From an uncultured Winogradskyella sp. (GTDB lineage Bacteria; Bacteroidota; Bacteroidia; Flavobacteriales; Flavobacteriaceae): a stretch of DNA of 40,253 nt. The notes below the pieces were generated by a model. That model did no database searches. It was not told the origin of the DNA and saw only the letters and a program-made list of their open reading frames with translations. The position numbers were made by a program, and so were the translations under genes. Shown here in pieces: positions 33,470 to 40,253 of this stretch (positions within the stretch are counted from its first letter, which is position 1; the number at the start of each line of letters is the position of its first letter). The stretch covers positions 1-40,253 of the forward strand of contig CAJXVG010000006.1 of NCBI GenBank assembly GCA_913061495.1, given 5' to 3'.

Positions 33470-33712
33470 ATGACAAACAACGACATATTCAAAAAATTAA
33501 GAGTAGCACACAAATTACGTGACGATGATATTGTAAAAATTTTGGAATTGGTAGATTTTAGAATTTCAAAAAGTGAACTTGGTGCTTTTTTCAGAAAAGA
33601 AGACCACCCAAAATATATGGAATGTGGTGACCAAATTCTTAGGAATTTCCTCAACGGATTAATTATTCATTTACGAGGTCCAATGCCAAAACCGCAAAAA
33701 AAGAACCCTTAA
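33470..33712 (+). CDS. Single-domain DUF1456 (YehS-like) protein
   Basis: The 80-residue protein reads MTNNDIFKKLRVAHKLRDDDIVKILELVDF, then SKSELGAFFRKEDHPKYMECGDQILRNFLNGLIIHLRG. This matches the DUF1456 domain of E. coli YehS, and specifically the second of its two tandem copies (K-L-R-x-A-x-x-L-x-D-D-D-I and E-C-G-D-Q-I-L-R-N-F-L). Here only one copy is present, followed by a proline/lysine-rich tail (PMPKPQKKNP). The function is unknown, and the small basic-helical domain might bind nucleic acid or act as a dimer. It is encoded alone, 86 bp before the reductase gene. Confidence 0.85.
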   Translation: MTNNDIFKKLRVAHKLRDDDIVKILELVDFRISKSELGAFFRKEDHPKYMECGDQILRNFLNGLIIHLRGPMPKPQKKNP

Positions 33713-33798
33713 ATTACCAACTCCTCAAAAATAGACGTACTATTTTTTAGTTTGACATTATCCAATTACCTTGCAATGATTGATAGCCATATACATAT

Positions 33799-34500
33799 AT
33801 GTTTGAAACCACTTCAAAAATAAAACCTCTACTAAAGTTTACAGCTGAGGAAATAAAAGCTTTAAATAAAAAATACAAACCTCTTTCAGCTAGCGAACGT
33901 ATTAAACAACTTTATGTTGATTTTAACTTATCTGATATAATGGTTACTAGCTCCTTTGCAGCAACCTCTGCATTTTTGTTAAAATTGGTTTCAGATGTTA
34001 ATACAAAGCAAGAAATCTTTTTTATTGATACAGGCTATCATTTTGAGGACACTTTAAGCTATAAATCCCAATTAGAGAAACAATACAATCTTAACGTAAA
34101 ATCAGTTTCTGCAATTAAGGAAGAACATGAGTTTACAACAGAAGACGAAACTTGGAAAAAGAATCCTGATTTCTGTTGCTCCATTAACAAAGTAAAACCG
34201 CTAGACCGTATCAAACAACAGTATAGCATTTGGATGTCCGGACTTATGGAATGGCAAAGTGATCACCGAGCGTCATTAGATATTTTTGAACTGCGAGGAG
34301 ATATTTTAAAGTTTTATCCACTTTTGGATATTTCAAAAGAAAAACGAGATGATTATATTGAAGAACATCAACTCCCTTTTCATCCATTGGTTGCAAAAGG
34401 TTATCACTCTATTGGCTGCAAGCATTGTACAGTACCTGGCGAAGACAGAAGTGGACGCTGGAACAATAATCCCAAAACTGAATGTGGATTGCATCTTTAA
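33799..34500 (+). CDS. cysH: Assimilatory adenylyl-/phosphoadenylyl-sulfate reductase
   Basis: CysH reduces activated sulfate (APS or PAPS) to sulfite with thioredoxin. The 233-residue protein has the PP-loop-like segment MVTSSFAATSAFLLKLV, FFIDTGYHFEDT, and the C-terminal active-site motif ECGLHL (C229). It also keeps the paired cysteines C126-C127 (DFCCSINK) and C207-x-x-C210 (GCKHCTVPGEDRSGRW). These four residues bind a [4Fe-4S] cluster in the APS-using form and are missing in the E. coli PAPS form. By family knowledge this favours APS as substrate. It is short but complete. The sulfurylase (cysD/cysN) and sulfite reductase genes usually nearby are absent from this window. Product database names may still read phosphoadenylyl-sulfate reductase. 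Confidence 0.93.
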   Translation: MFETTSKIKPLLKFTAEEIKALNKKYKPLSASERIKQLYVDFNLSDIMVTSSFAATSAFLLKLVSDVNTKQEIFFIDTGYHFEDTLSYKSQLEKQYNLNVKSVSAIKEEHEFTTEDETWKKNPDFCCSINKVKPLDRIKQQYSIWMSGLMEWQSDHRASLDIFELRGDILKFYPLLDISKEKRDDYIEEHQLPFHPLVAKGYHSIGCKHCTVPGEDRSGRWNNNPKTECGLHL

Positions 34501-34576
34501 AAAAACTCGTTTACAATATTCAAATGGATTCAAAATATAAGAAGCATAAAGACCAGTTTCAGTTACCCTCAGTATG

Positions 34577-35524
34577 TCATAATGCCAAGTATATAAAAAT
34601 AAGATAACTGCCAAAAAGCAACATTCCTTTATACCTACCAATAATAAATCGTTTTGGAATCAGCATTAAGGGAATTAATACTGCCGCAAAAGCAATCATC
34701 CAAAATATATTTGTGGATAATATTTCTGGTGTGTTAGGGTTCACTGCAATGGGTTTTATCATGGCTGTTAAACCAAGTACAGAGGCTATGTTAAAAATGT
34801 TAGAGCCAATGAGATTTCCTAATGAAATTGCTTTTTCCTTTTTTAAAGCTGCAATTACTGATGCTGCCAACTCAGGTACACTAGTCCCAATAGCAATTAC
34901 AGTTACTGAAATGGCATAATCACTAATTCCTACAGATGTTGCAAGTTGTTTTGCTCCATCAACCAACCACTCTGATCCAAAATAAAGTCCGGCTGCACCA
35001 ATTAATAGCCACATTACGATTTTAAAATTAGAAACTATAGCCAAACCTTCGTCTACCTCTTCTAAATTTGCTTTAGTAAGCTTTCTTGAGTTTTTAACGA
35101 GAAAAATTAAAAAGACAACTAAAGCAGAAAACATAATTACTCCTTCCAATTGAGAAAGCATTTGGTCGTTTTTCAAAAAATAATACAATACAAAGGAAAT
35201 AAACATCATCATAGGCCAATTCAGTTTATAAAACTCCCTATCAACTGCAAGAGGAGAAATTATAGCCGTAATACCAAGCACCAAACCAATATTTGCAATA
35301 TTTGAACCTATAACATTTCCTAAAGCAATATCAGACACTCCGTCTAAAGCTGCTTGAAGACTCACTAGTAATTCTGGTGCAGAAGTCGCAAACGACACAA
35401 CCGTCATACCTATTACGAGTTTCGAAATCTTGAGTTTAAAGGACAAACCAACAGAAGCCCTAACCAAAAAATTACCACCAACCACTAATAATGACAAACC
35501 AGCTATAACAAGAAATATACTCAT
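34577..35524 (-). CDS. Calcium/sodium antiporter (CaCA family, YrbG-like)
   Basis: This 315-residue integral membrane protein has about ten membrane segments and two inverted halves, each with the ion-binding alpha-repeat of the CaCA superfamily: ATSAPELLVSLQAAL with LGNVIGSNIANIGLVLG, and GTSVPELAASVIAAL with LGNLIGSNIFNIASVLG. The acidic residues in S/T-x-P-E and the asparagines in G-S-N-I-x-N bind Ca2+/Na+. The halves are joined by a charged cytoplasmic loop (KNSRKLTKANLEEVDEG). It is predicted to export Ca2+ using the Na+ or H+ gradient. It is a single gene, convergent with cysH, with a good promoter on its upstream side. Confidence 0.93.
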   Translation of the reverse strand: MSIFLVIAGLSLLVVGGNFLVRASVGLSFKLKISKLVIGMTVVSFATSAPELLVSLQAALDGVSDIALGNVIGSNIANIGLVLGITAIISPLAVDREFYKLNWPMMMFISFVLYYFLKNDQMLSQLEGVIMFSALVVFLIFLVKNSRKLTKANLEEVDEGLAIVSNFKIVMWLLIGAAGLYFGSEWLVDGAKQLATSVGISDYAISVTVIAIGTSVPELAASVIAALKKEKAISLGNLIGSNIFNIASVLGLTAMIKPIAVNPNTPEILSTNIFWMIAFAAVLIPLMLIPKRFIIGRYKGMLLFGSYLIFIYLAL

Positions 35525-35550
35525 CTACTCTACCTATTTTATTGAGTTTG

Positions 35551-35583
35551 CAAAGATAACATTAAGTTTTTAGAGAACGCAAA
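35551..35583 (-). promoter_or_regulatory. Promoter of the antiporter gene: TTTG, 21 nt, TATCTTTG
   Basis: On the minus strand TTTG (35580-35583) and TATCTTTG (35551-35558) are 21 nt apart, a full match to the Bacteroidota -33/-7 arrangement. The leader to ATG 35524 is about 22 nt. The -33 side lies close to the BlaI-type dyads, so the repressor might also affect this gene. Confidence 0.6.
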
Positions 35584-35603
35584 AACTAAAATTACCGTTA
35601 AAT

Positions 35604-35642
35604 AACTAACAATATAGTTTTATAACTACAAAAATAGTTATA
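35604..35642. promoter_or_regulatory. Two tandem BlaI-type operators, centres 20 bp apart
   Basis: Dyad 1 (35604-35619) is AACTA-N6-TAGTT. Dyad 2 (35621-35642) has 8-bp perfect arms, TATAACTA-N6-TAGTTATA, and contains the same AACTA-N6-TAGTT core. The centres are exactly 20 bp apart, about two helical turns, so two repressor dimers could sit on one face. Dyad 2 runs into the -7 box. Location directly upstream of the BlaI-family gene makes autoregulation the natural reading. Confidence 0.7.
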
Positions 35643-35648
35643 CATTTG
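35641..35648 (+). promoter_or_regulatory. -7 promoter box (TACATTTG) of the BlaI/M56 operon
   Basis: TACATTTG fits TAnnTTTG and ends 22 nt before ATG 35671. Its first two bases are the last two of operator dyad 2, so repressor binding should block polymerase. Confidence 0.5.
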
Positions 35649-35670
35649 AAAAAGCTACAAACTCAATGCT

Positions 35671-36030
35671 ATGCAAAAACTGACAAATAAAGAAGAAGAA
35701 ATAATGCACATTTTATGGAAACTAGAAAAAGCTTTTGTAAAAGATGTACTAGCTGAGATTAAAGAAGACAAACCTCATTACAACACACTCTCAACAATAA
35801 TAAGAAATCTTGAGGAAAAGGGCTATGTAAGCTACAATGCTTACGGAAAAACACATCAATACTACCCAATTGTCTCAAAAGAAGATTACAAAGCCAAGTT
35901 TATGAATAGTGCTATTGAAAACTACTTTAACAACTCATATAAAAATATGGTTTCCTTCTTTGCTAAAGAAGAAAAAATAAGTGTTGATGAACTTAAAGAG
36001 ATTATTTCATTAATAGAAAAAGAAAGCTAA
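35671..36030 (+). CDS. BlaI/MecI/CopY family transcriptional repressor
   Basis: This 119-residue winged-helix protein starts MQKLTNKEEEIMHILWKLEKAFVKDVL. It has the recognition-helix region KPHYNTLSTIIRNLEEKGYVSYNAYGKTHQYYP (about residues 34-66) that defines the family, followed by a C-terminal dimerisation helix (FFAKEEKISVDELKEIISLIEKES). In staphylococci BlaI dimers repress bla/mec genes until a BlaR1-type protease triggers their cleavage. Here the partner M56 protein is encoded 2 nt downstream. Two dyads overlap the promoter, supporting autoregulation. No beta-lactamase gene is in the window, so the regulon is probably not antibiotic-specific. Confidence 0.92.
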   Translation: MQKLTNKEEEIMHILWKLEKAFVKDVLAEIKEDKPHYNTLSTIIRNLEEKGYVSYNAYGKTHQYYPIVSKEDYKAKFMNSAIENYFNNSYKNMVSFFAKEEKISVDELKEIISLIEKES

Positions 36031-36032
36031 TC

Positions 36033-38501
36033 ATGGAATATTTCTTAAAAGCCAGTGTTGTTTTAGCATTATTTTATCTCTGTTTTTATTTAATTCTGAA
36101 AAAAGAAACCTTCTTTCAACATAATCGTTGGTTTTTAATTTTTGGGATTATTATAGCTATGGTATTTCCACTCATCGTTATTCCTGTAGAAATTATGGTA
36201 GAGCCTGTTGCAATACCTGAAGCTAATTTTATAATAAACGATAGCGTATCCAATACTCAAATTGCAAAATCTGTTTCTCAGCCTTTTCAGTGGGCAAGTC
36301 TCATTCCTATTTTATATAGTATAGGTTTAGTTGTGTTTTTAATTCAATTTATGTTTCAATTTGGATCGTTGGTTTTACTACTATTCAAAAATCCAAAAAG
36401 TAAAGATGGCACTTTTACATACGTTATAGTCAACAGCAAAATTTCGCCTTTTTCATTTTTTAAATGGATTGTTTATAATCCTGAAGCTTTCGAAAAAAAT
36501 GAACTGAAACTCATGCTCACTCATGAGAAAATCCACGCCAAACACCTCCATTCCATGGATATACTCTTAGCACAATTAGCTTGCGTTATTTTTTGGTTTA
36601 ACCCGTTGATATGGTTATACCGAAAAGAAGTAAGGCAAAACCTAGAATATATTGCCGATTTTAAAACCCAAAAAAAATCAAATACAAAAAAAGAGTACCA
36701 ACACTTGTTACTAAAGACGAGCGTTGCGAATCACAACATTTCATTATCCAATAATTTTTATAATTCCTCAATCAAAGAACGAATCGTTATGTTAAAAAAA
36801 TCGAGATCAAACAGAAAAAAACAATGGAAGTATTTACTTATACTCCCATTATTAGCCGGACTTTTAATGAGCATGAACACCGAAAAAGTGTATGTTGAAG
36901 CTGAAACCAAAATTGAAAATAAAACTGAAACCCTAGAATTTGTGGTCTCTAAAAACACTACGGATACCGAGTTAGAAATTATGACAAAAGCGGTAGCTCA
37001 AAAAGGAGGTAGCTTGCTATTTAACAAAATAAAAAGAAATATTTCAAATGAGCTAACGAGCATTTTTGTTAAACTCTACGACCATAGTTATGGTGGTGGA
37101 GACTCCCAAACACCAATAGATACATTTATTATTTACAAAGAACTCTATGGCAATGGAGGTGGTTATGTGGGTAGGCTCCGCAATGGAACAATGCATTTTA
37201 ATAAAGACATGAAAGATGTCTCAGATAAAGAAATTGAAGATTTAAAGAAAAGAGCTGCAAGAGCTATAGTGAAACACAATGTTCAAAAAATTTCAAAGAC
37301 TCTCAATTCCGATAAAATAAATCAAAGTGCAGTAAAGATTGTTTTTAACAAAAACATGACAGATAATCAACTTCAAAGCATTAAAAAAGAACTGAAATCT
37401 AATAAAATAGATATGGATATTAAACGCTTAAAACGTAATAAAAAAGGTGAAATCAGCTCAATAAATATTGATTTTGAAACAGATAATAGCTCTGCCAATT
37501 ACAAGGTAAAGGATGAAAAGGGCATTAAGCCATTCTACTTTAAAATGAATGAAAACGGAAGCTTTGAAGTTGGTGCTGTAAATGATGATGAAGTTATAAT
37601 TGTTGAAGAAATTAATGTTGATGATTTAAAAAAACCTTCTAAATCAAAATCAAATACTAAAACCTACATTTATAATAACGATGAAAACAAGGTTTACTTC
37701 ATAGATTCAACTCAAGCAAAATTATTAAATGAACAACGCAATATTGTAATTGATAGAATTAAGGAAAAGATAAAAACTAACGATACAATTTATTATACAT
37801 CTATAGACTCTGCTGAAATCGAGAAATTATCCAAAATTAAATCTAATATTTACTATCAAAGCGATAAACCTGGTAAAATAAAAAATACTGGTGAGCATGT
37901 TATTATTCACCAGCCCAATAAATCCAATGGTAATTTTTATACATATGCCAACAACAAAACTAAACCTTTAGTGATTGTTAATGGCGAAATGATAAGTTAT
38001 GAGAAAATGCAAATTATAAATCCTGACAATATTGAGAAGGTTCACATTTTAAAAGATAAATCTGCCATTGAGGCATATGGTAAAAAAGGGCAAAATGGCG
38101 TTATAGTTATTACTTTAAAAGGAAACAATACTTGGACAGCAAAAGCTGATGGAGAAGAAAAACATCTTTTAAAAAACAAAAAACAAATAAGTAGTTCTGG
38201 TTATACTTTTATTCATGACTACGATGCTAGCAAAAACGCTTCAGTAGCACATATATCTAAAATTACCAAAGATATCACTCTCAATAATTTTAAAGAGAAA
38301 CTTAATGAGATTGGAGTAACTGTAAAATATTCAAAATTAAAACGAAATGAAGCTGGAGAAATAGTTAGTATAAAAATTATTTTAAAAACAGAAAACGGCA
38401 AATTAAGTAGTGCCTCTTGGAAAGATGATGATGGCATTCCCCAAATAGAATTTGGCATAAAAGAGGGGTCTTTAATTGCAAGAACAAAGCAAATGCCGTA
38501 A
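36033..38501 (+). CDS. M56/BlaR1-type membrane metalloprotease with C-terminal duplicated modules and TonB-plug-like segment
   Basis: This 822-residue membrane sensor-protease is the likely activator that relieves BlaI repression. N-terminal membrane helices (SVVLALFYLCFYLIL, FLIFGIIIAMVFPLIV, LIPILYSIGLVVFLIQF) precede the zinc motif HEKIH (H164-E165, H168) in LMLTHEKIHAKHLHS. LLAQLACVIFWFNPLIWLYRKE is typical of M56. A further helix at about 264-283 (YLLILPLLAGLLMSM) leads to a ~540-residue C-terminal region. That region contains at least two copies of a ~75-residue module (LKRNKKGEISSINIDFET near 470; LKRNEAGEIVSIKIILKT near 770) and a weaker earlier copy. Between them, KPLVIVNGEM, NIEKVHILKDKSAIEAYG and GQNGVIVITLK match the plug signature of TonB-dependent receptors. 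Penicillin-sensing domains of classical BlaR1 are absent. Confidence 0.85.
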   Translation: MEYFLKASVVLALFYLCFYLILKKETFFQHNRWFLIFGIIIAMVFPLIVIPVEIMVEPVAIPEANFIINDSVSNTQIAKSVSQPFQWASLIPILYSIGLVVFLIQFMFQFGSLVLLLFKNPKSKDGTFTYVIVNSKISPFSFFKWIVYNPEAFEKNELKLMLTHEKIHAKHLHSMDILLAQLACVIFWFNPLIWLYRKEVRQNLEYIADFKTQKKSNTKKEYQHLLLKTSVANHNISLSNNFYNSSIKERIVMLKKSRSNRKKQWKYLLILPLLAGLLMSMNTEKVYVEAETKIENKTETLEFVVSKNTTDTELEIMTKAVAQKGGSLLFNKIKRNISNELTSIFVKLYDHSYGGGDSQTPIDTFIIYKELYGNGGGYVGRLRNGTMHFNKDMKDVSDKEIEDLKKRAARAIVKHNVQKISKTLNSDKINQSAVKIVFNKNMTDNQLQSIKKELKSNKIDMDIKRLKRNKKGEISSINIDFETDNSSANYKVKDEKGIKPFYFKMNENGSFEVGAVNDDEVIIVEEINVDDLKKPSKSKSNTKTYIYNNDENKVYFIDSTQAKLLNEQRNIVIDRIKEKIKTNDTIYYTSIDSAEIEKLSKIKSNIYYQSDKPGKIKNTGEHVIIHQPNKSNGNFYTYANNKTKPLVIVNGEMISYEKMQIINPDNIEKVHILKDKSAIEAYGKKGQNGVIVITLKGNNTWTAKADGEEKHLLKNKKQISSSGYTFIHDYDASKNASVAHISKITKDITLNNFKEKLNEIGVTVKYSKLKRNEAGEIVSIKIILKTENGKLSSASWKDDDGIPQIEFGIKEGSLIARTKQMP

Positions 38502-38520
38502 CCTACATTTATAATTGAAA

Positions 38521-38546
38521 AGCCAAACTAAAATTTTAGTTTGGCT
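38521..38546. terminator. Bidirectional terminator between convergent genes
   Basis: A 26-bp perfect palindrome (arm AGCCAAACTAAAA, no spacer) lies between the M56 stop at 38501 and the endonuclease stop at 38572. It is flanked by A-rich and T-rich sequence, so the RNA forms a stem with a GCC base followed by U-rich sequence in either direction. Confidence 0.82.
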
Positions 38547-38571
38547 CTTTACATTTAATGCTTATATAATT

Positions 38572-40208
38572 TTATTCAACAATAATCTTTTCAATTAAAG
38601 ATTGATTGCCACTATTCAACTTCAACAAATAAATCCCTGAAGCAAAATTCAAATCAATAAAATCTTCAACTGAATTGTATCGCTTTAAAAGTCGTCCATC
38701 AACAGAAAATATTTCGGCATTATATTCAGACTTTAAACCTTTAATATACAATCTATTTTTTGCTGGATTGGGATAAACAATTACGCCATCTAACCCAGAT
38801 TCACCAACACTTAAGGATTGCAGCCAAGTATCACCAACATTGTCTCCCCAAATATATTCTACCAAAAGTGGTTGGTCTATAAATGGATTTCTGTTTTGCT
38901 GCCAGGTGTAAACTACGTTGTTTCTGTTCATTTCAAAATCGTCTGGCGGATCGTTTCTGTGCCAATCTAAAAGTGTTTCTAAATCTCCTAAAAGACCTGT
39001 TCCTGTCGGCTCAGGGAAGCCATTTACAACTTGTAAACCGTTATATCTTATCTCCATAAACAACACGCTTCTTGCAACATCTCCATAAAAACTTCCTTCG
39101 GTGCCTGTTGGGCCAACATATTGTCCATAATGTTGATTGTTTCGCGAACTATTTTCAGAAGCATCTGCAACCCTTAAGGCATGTGCGTCTGAATTCCCAT
39201 GACGTAACGAGTCTGCCTTAGTTTGCCAAAATACGTTGATACCATCTGCAATATCGTCTTCCTCTATACTGAAAAAGTCTCCTCGTGATCGTGGAAAAGT
39301 ATGCTCTCTATTCCATTTATCTTCATTGTCTGATCCTGATTGAATATCGAGTTTTGCTCTACCCGCTTCTGTATAGACCATCCACACCTCGTTACTGTTC
39401 TCAGGGTTTTGGTCCGCTTCTTTTAGGATATCAATGACATCTGCATAAGTATGCGCTCTTACAGTTTCTGGATCTGCGATAATAGCTTGTAACTCATCTC
39501 TCAGTTCAGTATCTGCCAGACCATCTAAACTATCGTAATAGCCAACTGGCTGTGTGCTTGCTACTTGATTGTATGTAGGCTCAAGAGGTGTTCCCCAAGG
39601 CGCAACAGTAAAATCGTTATCAACAATTCTTACCTCAACCCTATTGTTTGCAGCAACGATTGGCTCTACCAAATCTAAAAACCGAATTTGCATTACTTCA
39701 TCACCTTCATCATTTGTATCATCTACTAAATTTATAGTTGTTGTGGTTGTATTTTGACCAGCAGGAATTGTGAGGTTTAAGTTTCCTATAAAATCTGAAG
39801 TATTAAATCCAAAATTATTCAAGCTAATATTAAAACTGATATCCTCATCAGCATTTGTTTCTGCAGTAAATGTAATATCAAAAGTTTCTCCTTCGTTATA
39901 TTGAGGTTCTGTTACAGAAATTGTAATAGGATTTATAGGGATACCCGAACCATCATTATTTCGTCTCGGTGATGGTGCACCTGTAAAATAAGTACCATCA
40001 GAATTGCGCTGAATAGAATTTGTGTTACCACTACTCCCCTCATTAATTTGCTGAATGTCTGAAAAGTTTAGGTCATCATTGAAAATATCGATAAGTGTAG
40101 CGTCATCTGCATCGCTAGTGTCGTAAATGAGTACATCTATTAAGTTATTGATAGTTGCAACTGTTTCGTCTGGAAAATCATTAACCGATGCCTGATAAAT
40201 ACCAATAG
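38572..40208 (-). CDS. Secreted endonuclease I with lamin-tail-like and Calx-beta-like regions and T9SS type A signal (5' truncated)
   Basis: The frame stays open from the track's TTG at 39822 to the adapter junction, so at least 128 more codons belong to this gene and its start is missing. In protein order the extension shows a possible lamin-tail-like domain end (DVLIYDTSDADDATLID, NTNSIQRNSDGTYFTGAPSP). A Calx-beta-like domain follows (ITISVTEPQYNEGETFDIT to DNDF). Next is an endonuclease I domain with NREHTFPRSRG, SDAHALRVADASENSSRNN, GDVARSVLFMEIRY, DWHRNDPPDDFE and QQNRNPFIDQP. Last comes a type A sorting domain (VYPNPAKNRLYIKG, GIYLLKLN). EndoI enzymes cut DNA non-specifically outside the cell, often to obtain phosphate or nucleosides. 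Secretion is by T9SS but through the type A signal, unlike the cluster at 10-30 kb. Confidence 0.9.
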
Positions 40209-40253
40209 CTGTCTCTTATACACATCTCCGAGCCCACGAGACCGAGGCTGATC
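40209..40253. other. Nextera adapter with i7 index (library artefact)
   Basis: The sequence starts CTGTCTCTTATACACATCT, the reverse complement of the Nextera mosaic end. It continues through the read-2 adapter to 40242, the index CGAGGCTG at 40243-40250, and ATC from the P7 oligo. It mirrors 1-48 and is not genomic. Confidence 0.97.

Noticed and set aside
33313-33475. Small gene in the frame reading ...ENYCEVKIASSTFDNAAKKEKPKFYKNTS...
   Set aside because: The frame looks protein-like for about 50 codons but has no ATG and no promoter box, and it ends next to the DUF1456 start. Without a start codon or homologue it cannot be supported.
35671-38501. Antibiotic-resistance (bla/mec) operon
   Set aside because: There is no beta-lactamase or PBP2a gene and the M56 protein lacks a penicillin-binding sensor domain.
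49-40208. tRNA or rRNA genes
   Set aside because: I saw no cloverleaf-like segments with T-loop GGTTCGAATCC-type sequence or rRNA landmarks in the intergenic regions.
1-40253. Terminal inverted repeats suggesting a linear plasmid, phage or transposon
   Set aside because: The repeat is exactly Illumina Nextera adapter plus index and P7 sequence, so it is a library artefact.

Overview
The window is an AT-rich contig from a member of the Bacteroidota, most likely a marine Flavobacteriaceae. The evidence is: secretion-signal families found only in this phylum (type IX secretion type A and type B C-terminal sorting domains), the phylum-specific promoter box TAnnTTTG upstream of many genes, no Shine-Dalgarno pattern, and flavobacterial versions of CCA-adding enzyme, CtaA, UvrB and a BlaI/M56 pair. 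The genus cannot be fixed from sequence alone. Both ends are Illumina Nextera adapter carrying the same i7 index, so genuine sequence runs from about 49 to 40208. The first and last genes are cut by the library or assembly, not by biology.

Layout. (1) 49-3880: a surface-polysaccharide/LOS block on alternating strands, with the tail of a possible Stealth-type sugar-phosphate transferase, a CDP-glycerol glycerophosphotransferase-like protein, two GT2 glycosyltransferases and a Kdo-kinase-like protein. (2) 3987-7910: a tightly overlapping cca / secreted orphan / ctaA run, then a pRiA4b ORF-3-like acidic protein; a small convergent secreted protein follows (7907-8374). (3) 8533-10345: an ABC-2 type ATPase and permease. 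(4) 10373-30497: the main feature, 20 kb holding six consecutive secreted proteins with type B T9SS (gliding-motility-associated) C-termini. Five carry arrays of a ~94-residue repeat (4, 4, 11, 11 and 2 copies) built around a CDxDxDG-like motif and a second cysteine; the sixth has one degenerate copy. Three have a choice-of-anchor-L-like N-terminus. (5) 30573-35524: uvrB, a TerB-like protein, a single-domain DUF1456 protein, an assimilatory APS/PAPS reductase and a Na+/Ca2+ antiporter. (6) 35604-38501: BlaI-type repressor plus M56/BlaR1-type membrane protease with two dyad operators over the promoter. (7) 38572-40208: a 5'-truncated secreted endonuclease I with a type A T9SS signal, facing the protease gene across a perfect palindromic terminator.

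How it fits together. The polysaccharide genes and the T9SS cargo both shape the cell surface. The six-gene cluster looks like a family expanded by tandem duplication and head exchange: genes 1 and 2 share their last ~425 residues under different heads, and genes 4 and 5 are end-to-end paralogues whose 11 repeats correspond one to one. No PorP/SprF-type partner lies within the cluster. The strongest candidates for new biology are the repeat module, the paralogous rods, a group of genes whose promoter box sits only 4-5 nt before the start codon (likely leaderless mRNAs), and the M56 protein with duplicated C-terminal modules and a TonB-plug-like segment.
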